64,000 bases of DNA. Origin: Diphasiastrum complanatum. Its lineage: Eukaryota > Streptophyta > Lycopodiopsida > Lycopodiales > Lycopodiaceae. The translations under genes and the position numbers were made by a program. Of the stretch, positions 49,801 to 61,887 are shown one piece after another. The notes under the pieces were generated by a model. The model was given only the letters and a program-made list of their open reading frames with translations. It was not told the DNA's origin and did not search any database. The stretch covers positions 27,253,039 through 27,317,038 of the forward strand of contig CM055097.1 in assembly GCA_029204225.1 (NCBI GenBank), read 5' to 3'. Position 1 is the first letter of the stretch. Each line of letters opens with the position of its first letter.

Positions 49801-52800
49801 GGGTGCCTATGGTTGGGAGGTTCATTCTACACACTGGCTTCTAGGATTCACCAGCTTGGAGAGACTGGCTTTTGACAATTGGTATCAGAGCCTCGTTCTA
49901 GAGAGAGAAACGTCCGTTCTAGAGAGAGAAAGTGAGAAAAACCTTGGTTTTTTCACCATAACTTGGTCTATAGTGCTCAGATTTGAGGGAGATCTGTCTC
50001 AGATCATTTCTAGTGGGCAGTCGCTATAGATCAACAGGGATTCACGCTGCAAATCTCAAATTTCAGAAAAATTTCAAAGTTAAACCACAAGAAGCTTCAT
50101 CTACTTTTGCATCCCCTAGTGCACATGCATTTTCTTTATAGCCTAGATGTGACCTAGCAAGTGAGTTGGAGAAGTCCATCCGCACTCAGTTTAAACACGT
50201 GCTAATTAGTAATATGCCAGAGGGATTGCTGCCTAGTCGGAACGTTGATCATCGTAGTGAGCTCGTTCCAGGGGCAAGTCCGGTATGTAGGCCTCCTTAT
50301 AGGATGAGCTTAAAAGAGGAAGAGGAAGTCAGAAAGATGTTGGAGGAGTATCTCAAGCTGGGGTACATCCGTCCGAGTTATTCACCTTTCACCTCTCCTA
50401 TTTTACCTGTTAAGAAAAAGGATGGTAGTTTCCGGATGTGTGTAGATTATAGGGGATTGAATAAGATCACTGTAAAGCACAGGTATCTGATGCCCAGGAT
50501 TGATGATCTACTGGATGCGTTGCAAGTTGCAACCATTTTCAGTACGATAGATTTCAAAAGTGGATACCATCAAATACGAATTCGAGATGAAGACGTCCAG
50601 AAGACGGCTTTCCGAACCCGTTTCGGTCATTATGAATTTTTGGTTATTCCATTTGGGTTAACCAATGCCCCAGCCACGTTCATGCTGCTCATGAACGATG
50701 TCTTGCGAGACTATATGGGCAAGTTTGTCGTCAATTTTATTGACGATATATTGGTTTTTTAGTAAAGCGGTTGAGGAGCGTGAGGTTCATCTCAAGACCG
50801 TATTGGGCAAGTTACAAGCTTTTGTCTTGTATGCCAATGCTCAGAAGACAGAGTTGTGTAAGACTCGTGTCGAGTATTTGGGTCATATAGTGAAAGTTGA
50901 GGGTATTTCAGTTGACCCAGCCAAGGTGGCTGTGGTTAAGAAGTGGCCGAGGCCTGCCGATATACGCCAATTGCAATCTTTCTTAAGTTTTTGCAAGTTC
51001 TACCGGCAGTTCGTTAGGAACTATTCCAAGGTAGCTGCTCCTTTGATGGACCAGTTACGGAAAAACAGCACTGTAGATCGGTGGGTTGCTGAAGCTCAGC
51101 ACAGGTTTGAGAACTTGATGGAGGCGCTGGCCACGGCTCCAGTTCTCAAGTTAGTTGATACCCAGAAACCGTTTTACCTAGAGACGGATACAAGTGGCAT
51201 TGCCGTAGGTGCAGTGTTGAGCCAAGATGGTATACTCGCACAGGAGCAAGAGTTGTATGCGAGTACATGCGCTCAAGGTGTGGAGACATTATTTATACAA
51301 CGCCGAGTTTTATGTGTACACAGATCATTATAACTTAAAGTATTTTGCACTCAGCCAGATTTGTAAGGCCGCCAAGCTCGGTGGGCCGAGCTGATGTAGG
51401 AATTTCATTTGGAAATTCACTTCCGAAGAGGGAAGGAAAATGTGGTCGCTGATGCGCTATCGTTGGTACTACATCAGATGAGCCTTGCCTATAGTTGACA
51501 GTGATCTCATGGAGGAGATCAAGAGGGCTCAACAAAAAGGACCCACATTGTCGGTGTGTGTAGCCTATCCATGCAAGTTAGTCGACCAAGCGGAAGAGTC
51601 AGCCTCGCCTGTCGCTTCCGTAGAGGAACACACCAGTGCTTATTTGACATACACCGTGAAGGAGGGTATATAGTTGAGAAAACGGAAAAGTATTCGTGCC
51701 AAACATGAAGGATCTTCATCGTAAGATACTTCATGAATGCCATGATAGTCCCTGCGTAGGGCACCCTAGTATTGATAAGACTAGTGAGCTTTTAAGAAGG
51801 CATTATTTCTGGCCACGATTGCAGCGGGATGTAAGAGAGTACGTCCAGCGTTGCACGGCTTGTTAGGTGAACAAGGCCGAGACAGTAAGTCCTCCGGGCT
51901 TGCTACATCCACTTGAGATACCTACAGGAAGGTGGGAAAGCATCTCTATGGATTTTATTGTTGGGCTACCCAAGACCCAGAATGGATTCAATTCCGTTAT
52001 GGTAGTGGTAGACATGTTTTCCAAGATGGCTCATTTCATCGCAACGACCAATAAGGTCACAGCTCCGCAAGTGGCTGAGTTGTTTATTCAGAATATTGTC
52101 AGGTTACATGGTCTTCCGAAGTCCATAGTTCCTGATAGGGATCCCAAGTTTACGGGAAATTTCTGGATTGAGGTGTTCGCCAAGCTGGGAACATAGTTGC
52201 GGATGGGTAGCTCTGAGCATCCTCAGACGGATGATTAGACAGAGCGAGTGAATCAGATCTCGGAAGATATGCTTAGGGCATATGTGAGTAGTACGCAAAC
52301 AGACTGAGTAAAGCATTTACCACTATTGGAGTTCGCGTACAATGATTAGAGACATGCATCCACTGGATTGAGTCCATTTGAGCTCAATTATGGTTTCAGG
52401 CCACTGAGTCCTGCAATCATAGGGATTCCGCATAGGGTACCTAGTGTTGTAGAGTTTTTGGCTCAGATGCAGCAGAAGCTAGAGATGGCACGAGATGACT
52501 TGTCCAAGGCTGTAGCTAGGGCAGAGAGTTATGCTCGTGAGAACCGTAATTTGAGAATGGAGATTGGGTGTATTTACTAGTCCCTTCGAAGTCGAAGGTG
52601 CTACGCACAAGAAAGTGCGCCAAGTTATCTCCTAGGTATTGTGGACCATGGTTGATTATTAAGAAAGTGAGCCAAGTAGCTTGTAAGCTACAGCTACCTG
52701 CGGGATGCAAGGTGCATCTAGTATTCCATGTTAGCAAATTGAAGAAATGTTTGCACGATGACGATAGCCTGGTGGAAGGTCTAGTGTCTCTTGAGGAGAA

Positions 52801-55800
52801 AGACACCACAGGTTACTAGCAGCATTTCTTGCAGGAAATCTATTATAGCTTGCACCTTGAGACCTTTGAGTCCGACCGAAACTGGAGAACGCGGCTGAAA
52901 GCCATACATCAGCATAAAAGGACTGAATCCGGTGGCAGAATGCTTACTGCTATTGTGCGCGAACTACCAAAGGGAGATACTTTTCCCAATCAGACTGTCG
53001 GTGAGAAACATATGCTCTAAGCATATCTTCCGACGTCTGGTTGACACGTTCTGTCTGCCCATCAGATTCTGGGTGATCCGAAGAACTAAGACTAAGGGTT
53101 GTTTCAAGTTTTTCAAAAACTGCTTGCCAGAACTTGCCAGTGAACTTGGAGTCACGATCACTAACAATATCATTCGGCAAACCATACAATCTGAACAACT
53201 TTTCAACGAAAAGCTGGGCTAGTTCAGATGGCTCGACAATTAATTTAGTTAGTATAAATTGCGCCATCTTGGTTAGCCTGTCAACCACCACCCAAATGGC
53301 ATCGTGATCGCTCCGGGTTTTAGGGAGTCCAACCACAAAATCCATTGAAATACTTTCCCATTTCTTACTGGGAATTTCCAAGGGATGTGGAAGACCCGCA
53401 ACTTTGAGTCTTTCTACTTTGTTTTGTTGGCATTGTTCACAACTTTGAACATATGCCTCCACATGACCTTTCATCTTAGGCCAGATGAAATTCCGCCTAA
53501 CAAGGTCAAGTGTCCTCTGTATGCCTGGGTGACCAGCACAAGGGTTTTCATGACACTGCTGCGGGATTTGGGCCCGCAAGTCCTCCCTATCCGGCACACA
53601 AACCTTTCCCTTTCGGAAAAGCAGGCCATTCCTTATGGAATAGTCTTCAAGTCTTATCATTACGAGATTGCTTGGGATCTTGCATCCGAAGGTCATCACT
53701 AGATCTAGAATTTCCCGTCAGGACATCTAGCCAGATGCGACCAAAAAACCTATTGGTTCGACAAAGATCCCATAGTGAAAGATACAAATTAGATTGGATC
53801 TCAGCAAAGCATAACTGATTAATCTCTCCAATCCGACTCAAGGCATCGGCAACACAGCTCGACGTACCTTTACGATACTTAATGTCGAACACAAACTCCT
53901 GAATGAGTTCCGACCATCTAGCTTTACGGCCACGAAGGTCCTTGGCATCACAAATATACTTAAGGGATTGGTGATCAGTCATTTCCGTAAATCTGGCACC
54001 ATAAAGATAATGCCTCCAGATTTTGAACGTGTGAATGACTGCAAAAAGCTTCTTCTCATAGGTAGAATACCTAGTCTGAGCAAGATTCAGCTTCTTGCTT
54101 TCAAAAGCAACTGGTCTACCGTCCTGATAAAGGACCGCTCCAACAACAAAGTCGCTAACATTTGTATCAACCACAAAGGGCCGGTTAGGATTGACAATGT
54201 GTAAATTGGAGCCGTAGAAACACAGTGCTTGAGAGTCTCAAAACTCTCATTCATTTCATTCGTCCATGTTATCAATGGACTTGTTCTGCTGCTACATTTT
54301 TTCTTCACCCCCTTAAGAACGTTCGTCAAGGGCAATGCTATTAAAGCATAGTCCATAATGAACCTGCGAAAGAATCCTGTGAAGCCTAAAAAGGATTTCA
54401 CATCTCGAATTGTCAGAGGTCTCGGCCATTCCCGTACCTTACGGACTTTGTCATAATCAAGACCTTTATCCGATATGACATGGCCCAAGTATTTGAGTTT
54501 AGTCTGGAAGAACTCACATTTCGACTCCTTAGCATAGAGCTTTTCTTGCCCTAGAAGATCTAAGACAATACGAAGATGATGTTCATGCTCCTCAAGGGTC
54601 CGACTATAAATTAATATGTTTTAAATACACCACCACAAACTTTCCCAGATATGGACGAAGAATATCGTTCATCATCTGCTGGAAAGTGGCAGGCGCATTC
54701 GTGAGTCCAAAAGGTAATACTAAAAACTCATAATGGCCATACCTGGATCGAAATCCAGTCTTAGGAACATCTTCGTTCCTAATCCTTATCTGATGGTAAC
54801 CTGATCTAAGATCAATCTTGGAGAAATACTTAGCTCCATTCAGACGATCCATAAGATCATCCATCCTAGGTAAGGGATATCTGTTCTTGATGGTTAAATC
54901 ATTTAACTTTTTAAAGTCACCACACAAACGTGTGCCGCCATCCTTTTTACTAACTAAAAGGATTGGTGCTCCCCAAGGGGACTTACTAGTCCGAATATGG
55001 CCCATCCTAAGGAGTTCTTGTAGCTGCTTAGAAATTTCATCCTCTTCCTTGATGCTAACCCTGTATGGAAAAAGAGATACAGGTTGGCTTCCAGGAAGCA
55101 ACTCTATCTAATGGTCGACAACTTGAAGAGGTAGGCCATCAGGGAGTTTATCAAGAAAAACATCGCTATATTCTTGCCTAAGCTTGTTAAATATTATTCC
55201 TTCACGTGAGTTAACACTTAAGGAATTATTTACAGGCACATTCAAAGGCAAATGCGATAAATCAATATTTAGACTTTGGACTGCATGGTCATCAACATAA
55301 ATTTCATCTTTTGAAAAACAAAGATAAACTTTATTACCAGAATCTTGCAAATATTCTACAACTTCTAAAGCAGAAACCAAAGGATCAAAAGGCCTATTTA
55401 CATCGCCTTTTAGCTCAACCAACGAGCCCTTATGCCAAAAGGAAATTCTATGAGTAACATAATCCTTTCTTAAAGACTCATTTTTAGAATAAAACCATTC
55501 TTTTCCTAAGATTATGTCTACGCTATCCAAGTTCATAATATGAAAATCTAGCGGTTCAACATAATCTTGAATCTGAAGCGGCAGCTGAGGAACAAGCTGA
55601 TCCCAAGCTTGCCGATCTTCCCCCGACGCCATTTTCACCACTACAAGTGATTACTTGGCGCGGTAGCCGCCCTGAGCTTCTGCACCAGTTTAGCATTTAT
55701 GAAGTTGTGTGGAACCATCATCAAAAAGAACAGTCACAGCTTGGTGTCCTACGATTCCATTCATACGAATGAGATCGTGGGGGCCAAAAACAGTTGTATT

Positions 55801-57648
55801 AAAACAACAATTCTTGCAACTAGTGCCATCCTTAAAGGATAAATCAACAAAAGAAATACTAGAATTACGTGGCGCTTTAAAAGTTTTCGGTTGCCCGCCA
55901 GATTTCTTTTGTTTTTTCTTTGGGCAATCTTTTGAAAGATGCCCCTTCTCCATGCAGTAGAAGCACAACCCGCCGGTTCTCGCCTTGTTGTAGTTTGCGC
56001 GATCCAATTTGACGCACTTTTTCCAGCCTTGGGAACCGGGGTCCGCCGTCTTGTCTCTGCCCCGCTTCTTGAAAAATTTCTTTTCTTTCTGCTCAACCTT
56101 GGAGCTTTGCTCCTTGCGAGAGGCAAAATGGGCGTCATCAAAGATTTTCGCAAAGCGAACCGCATCTTCGATTGTCTGCGGTTGGTTACGCCGCACTTCT
56201 AGCTGAAATTCTTTGGAAGCCCCAAGATAAAATGTAACTTTAACAGGATAGGATCGATTCGCAAAGCGAATCGGAGCAAATTTTCCTGGAATTCCTAGAT
56301 ATAGGCATCTAACGGCCTAGTATCCATCTGCACGGTGGCGAAACGCCACCAATGCTCAAAATCATCCAACACCGGAAGAAAAGCCATTTTAAAGGCTTCT
56401 TGAAAGGCGTCCCATGTAAAAGGGACAGTAGCCCTCTCCTTTAGATCCTGCCACCATGTAAACGCCTTTCCGCGTAAAAACATGAGAGCAGAAGCGATCT
56501 TCGTACTATCAGGTGCATCGTGCATGGAAAAATGACTATTCCATCGATCTAGCCATGACAATACCACATCAGGAAGCCGGTCCTTCTTTTCGCCCGAAAA
56601 GAATTCCGGATTGAACATTGGATAAACACCAACGGACCGCGAGTGCGTCACAGAACGCCACTCTTGCGCCGCGGCATGTTTGGCCTGCATTTCTTAAATT
56701 TGGTTTTGCAGCAGATTTAGGGCCTGTACAAGCTGGTTAGTGTCTACATCAGGAGGAGGTGGTGAAGACGGTCCTTCACCCAAGGGCATAGCAGGGTCCA
56801 TGGCGCTCTAAGGAAGGATGCAAAGAAAAACCTGCAAGGGCTTCGCAACAACAGGACTTAGAGAACTTGAGACCACTACTCAAGGAGACTAAGCAACAAT
56901 AAGCACCTCAACAATAGCTTTATGTCTTTGAAAGTTTGCAAAATTAAATCCAAAAAAAAATCAATTTTTTTTTTTTTTTTTTTGCGATTCTAGAATTGCA
57001 AGTCGCAGAATCGGGATTCACGAATCGCGGACCCAGCGAATCGCGATTCGGTGCATCTATGTAATATAGACTATAGTCACTAATTACTCATTAGTAATCA
57101 AACTATAGACTGAACTTTGAAGTTTTAGCTTTAGATCAAACAAGAATCACTTGTGGCTGAAGTAGTAGCATGAGAGTCATCCCCGATCCCAGCAATCCTC
57201 AGTGACTCTGGGGCTTGAGTGCAAACAGCGATCTCGTATCCTCGAAGACGTAAAAGATGCACCCTTATTCAAACGTGGCCACCTCCATAAGTGTTCCCGC
57301 AATACTTGCAAGTCCACTTCTTCGTGCCTGACGTGCCATAACCTGAAAGGGTGACATGATCTCATAAAGGATCTCGATGTCTGGGCATAGCTAATAGCTA
57401 TCTAGTGTCAACAAAACAATAGTATTAAATTCAAACTTCAAATTAAAAACTAATCCTAATTTCTAAAACGGTAAACCTAAGCTCTAACCTCACTCTAGCT
57501 CACACACACACACACTCTCTCCCTCTCTTTCTGAATTCTCACACACACACACACTCTGTCTCCCTCTCCTCTCACTCATACACACTCTCCCTCTCTTTCA
57601 CACACACGTCACACTCTCCCTCACACACACACACACTCCCTCTACTCA

Positions 57649-57694
<46 letters not shown>

Positions 57695-58185
57695 CTCCCT
57701 CTCTTTTACAGACACCCACCACACACACACACACACACACACTCCCTCTACTTCACACACATAGACAGGAGGCCACTTTATGCTTTGAAATGAACGAGGC
57801 TGAGGACGATGAGCAGCCAATAAATGAAGAAGAAGAAAGAGCACTCTCCTTGTAGCAATTTTCTGAGTCGTCTCAACAGACCAATGAGGCAAATGAGAGA
57901 TTGCTGCAAATCAGGAGCCTCTCTCCAATCATCATCAATGGCAGAGAGTACATTTCTTTTCATGATCTACAACATATCCTCCATCTGCGAGAGGACGAAC
58001 TGCTAAGTGCACTATTAAAATTGCAGAATGGAGCCAATACATACTATCACACATTGATTGATAATACCTTCGAGAAGTTGTGTTTGACAGATGAGGACGC
58101 CTCATGTGAAATGGCATTGCCAAAAATCTTGACAGAGCTCCGAACACAAACACTCCCTCTCTTTTACACACACACACAGATATCA

Positions 58186-58282
<97 letters not shown>

Positions 58283-61200
58283 GCACGCACACTCCCTCTA
58301 GAGTCTACACACACACACGCTCACTCACGAGTCACAACACAATCTATTATAATCTCTCTCTCTCTAGCTTCTCTATCATGCCAAAAGATGTGAAGAGACA
58401 CCCCTCAGGACCGCGCGGTTTCGGAAAAAAATTTACTTCATTTTATAGTCATTTCGAACACTGAAACGGCGTTTCGAAACGGGGTTGTTTTGTACGGCCT
58501 GTTTTGATTAAACATTGATACACTCATCATCCATGGCTGGAGATCTTGCCGATTTCATCACAGACAGAGATATACATTTTTTTATGGAGACACACGAGAG
58601 CCTAGAGCGAGGTCTACCTACATTTGCAGGCTACAGATGGGATTCAGTTTACAGGACAGAGACTCGATCAGCGAGTGGCAGAGGTTCGGGTGGAGTTGCA
58701 TGTTTTTATCGAGAGTCACTACCGCCAGATATAGAGTTTATCCGACATGATGTGCAGGCACGAAACATATGGATTCATATCATTGGACGAGCTATTGGTT
58801 TGGATAGGGATCACTTCATTGCCTCCTGTTACTTCCCTCCAGAGTCCTCCTCTTTTGCGGCCAGATCTGGCTCTCCTTACGCTGATCTCTGAGCAGACAT
58901 TGTCAGATTTACGGATTGGGATTATGTCCTTCTCACTGGCGACTTTAATCCCAGACTGCTACCAAACAGGTGGATTTTCACAACATTGCTGACCTATTAC
59001 GTACACAAACTATTGACTGCGAGGACATCACTAGGATCTCAGAGGACAGGATGGGCCCTATCACGAGCTATGGAGAGTACCTTTTATAGATGGGCGAAGC
59101 TAGTTGGCCACACTCTAGCAGCTTCACTTGTCACCCACATAATGGAGGACACAATGTTGTCGACTATCTCCTGGGGTCACCAGCTTTTATCTCACTCATA
59201 TATGATTTCCACATTCTTCTCACCACCCTCTCCGATCACTCATTTCTATCTTTTAGTATGGGCTCCATTACGACTTCCCAACTACCCACTACTCCATTCA
59301 TCTCTCGCGCACCCAAGTACACCTTTGATTGTTCCTACATCAAGACATACCAAGAGGCCGTCAACTCATTTCTTTCTCACTTTCCACACCACACCCCGTT
59401 GGAAACACAGACTATCTTCCTTACCACTTCACTCCATACTGCTGCATCACTTTCCTTTCCCTCCAGACCAAATCGGCGCCCACCCACTTCGCCACACCCT
59501 ATCCGACCTCCCTGCTTTGACGTCGAGTGTCGTTTTCTTCATCTCCAAGTCACCCAAGCTAGATTGCATAACACATCTTCTTCCTGCAACTCGTCGATCT
59601 TTCCACCATGCATGCCCTTCGTTGGAAGAAACGGGTGTATGAAACTCGAAAAGGGAAAAGCTTGGTCGATTCCCTTTGCAGTTCCTCCACCGGTGCTTTT
59701 TGGAGGGAATTCATTCCCCATATCCCATCTCCTCTCCTCATCGACCTTCATACTTGGACTACATGTGTGCCACTACCTTATATACTGCACCCACAAACAC
59801 ACCCATCTCCATTTCTCCTCGACCACTACTTTCACTTTCTTCACCTCGGACATGGTCCTGGTGGGCCATCAAGAGACTGAAAATCCGTCGCACCCGTGAT
59901 ATTGATGACCTCGAATCCGAACTATTAATCCATGCTGCAGACACGCTATCGCCTACCCTAGCCACTTTGCTCAATCGAGCAGTTGTCTTCGGTTTCCCTT
60001 CCTCCTGGTGCACCAATATTATCCATCCCATTCATAAAATTGGTGAATGTGGTTCTCTTATCTTCTACCAGAGAGGGGTTACAGCGACAGCTAATCAGTC
60101 TTCATGCCTTTTGCAACAGATGGAGACTGGGGGTTAACATATTGAAAACCAAAGTTATGGTTTTCAACACATCGAGAGCAACAACCCTATATGCAGCAAA
60201 GGTATGGTGTATGGGTCTTTTATCATTTGATTGGGCCAGTATTTCATGACTGCAGCTTCTCATGCTATCTCGGATGAATCATGATACGGGCTAAGCCGTC
60301 TATCCCACATCAGATTGTCTTGACAGTTCGCAGTTCCATCCCTTCAGCTAGCCGCCATCTTTCAGCTTATCCTATATATTCAGCGTATCATGATGCTACC
60401 CACGGATGAGCAGAGATACATACAGACGACACTTACCTCATCACGACACCTTTATGACTAGGGGCATCGACTATCATGGTTTTCTCAGGCCTCCCAGCTA
60501 TTGGACACACTTGGCATCTCTATCACAGACCTTCCATCGGGCACCCATGAGTATATTAGACACTTTCTCTATAGAGCATATTTAAGCCGGCATGGCAGGG
60601 ACAGCTCGGGATCAAACCCGACTATTATAGGACACTTTCTGGAGCTAGACACAGTGGGATTCCCAGTTTTGCCACATTATCTTACCTTAGGACTATCTCA
60701 TGGGCTTCGATTTCTGCTGGTCCAATTCCGAATTTCTTCGCATTAGTTGGTGATTGAGACCGGACGCTTCTAGGGTACCCCACGAGAGGAGCGGTTTTGC
60801 CAGTTGTGCTCTTTATATATGGTCGTGAGTCTGAGGAGCATTCCTATTCATATGTCTAGTTCACTATGAGATTAGAGAGAGATATCATTGCCTTTTTCGT
60901 CAGTCACCAGTTACATTGCCCTTATCTCATACGAGGACCCCTGCTGTGTGGCACCTCCTGTGACAGGACCTATGTCAGAGAGCTCAGCATACTTATCCAG
61001 CCACACAGTCTCAGATTACATCCTTCTTCTCTCGAAGAAGATCGCGTTTTGATGCAGATATGACTGACAGCTATTGCGACGACATTCCCAAACCTAGTAC
61101 GCGGAGATGACGCACCACCCAGCCTCAGGCAACCACGAGAGCTACACATACCATTATGCAAGGCCCTACTTTTTGATGTCGACACCAGAGACAACATTCA

Positions 61201-61802
61201 GCCACCCATGCAATAGCTATGCCTATCACACATCCTTTTTCACGATCCGCATTTGACCTAGGTCTTTCAGACCTTGTTACATTCATACTACGATTATAGT
61301 ACTCATGTTAGTCATTTACAGTCAGAGCACATTAGTTCTCTACATGTACTTTTTATTTTGTATTACTTGGAGTCGTTACACACGCTCCCTCTGTTACAAC
61401 ACTTGACATGTATATTTTAGTCTTATATGCCTTTTGGCATGGAAGCTTTCTTCTTTCGGTTGTAGGCCATTGTCCATGCTTTGAAAGTAGGATATTGAAT
61501 AGGCGGGAGAAACATTTGTGTAATTGCTTGATCTTTGATATATTTAGGTGCTTGGAGGTGACACACATCTCATCCTCCTAGACGACGTCAGTGACTACCA
61601 GAGTTCCCCGATGCTGCAGCTCATATCGCATCTTCTTATAGCATCAGCAGGACATGATGATAGAGCTATACTTCATCTGTGACATTTAGTTGTTTCTATG
61701 CTCCTACATATCCCATTACATTTATTTCAGTTCGTAGTATTTAGATATGTTGTTCTTTTTCTGTTACTATTTTGGAGACATTTCATATGCTCCCACTATT
61801 TT

Positions 61803-61887
<85 letters not shown>

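Larger units (their letters stand above)
49398..52819 (+). mobile_element. Ty3/gypsy element without gag or protease (plus strand)
   Basis: 5' LTR, primer-binding site, then a short leader passing directly into RT, RNase H, integrase and an integrase C-terminal segment. Gag, zinc knuckle and protease are deleted. The 3' LTR is missing; the element ends where a minus-strand gypsy begins (about 52820). Confidence 0.8.
52822..56801 (-). mobile_element. Ty3/gypsy element body, minus strand, LTRs not seen
   Basis: Order on the minus strand is gag (56801 down), zinc knuckle, protease, RT, RNase H, integrase; the coding is complete up to the integrase core and cut at about 52820. No LTR or primer-binding site was found at either end. 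It abuts the plus-strand gypsy tail to tail, which points to a deletion or recombination that removed both 3' ends. Confidence 0.8.

Noticed and set aside
57572-57892. ORF of Cys-Val repeats and a long ORF at 57935-58282
   Set aside because: Both are artefacts of the CA and CT microsatellites on the minus strand.
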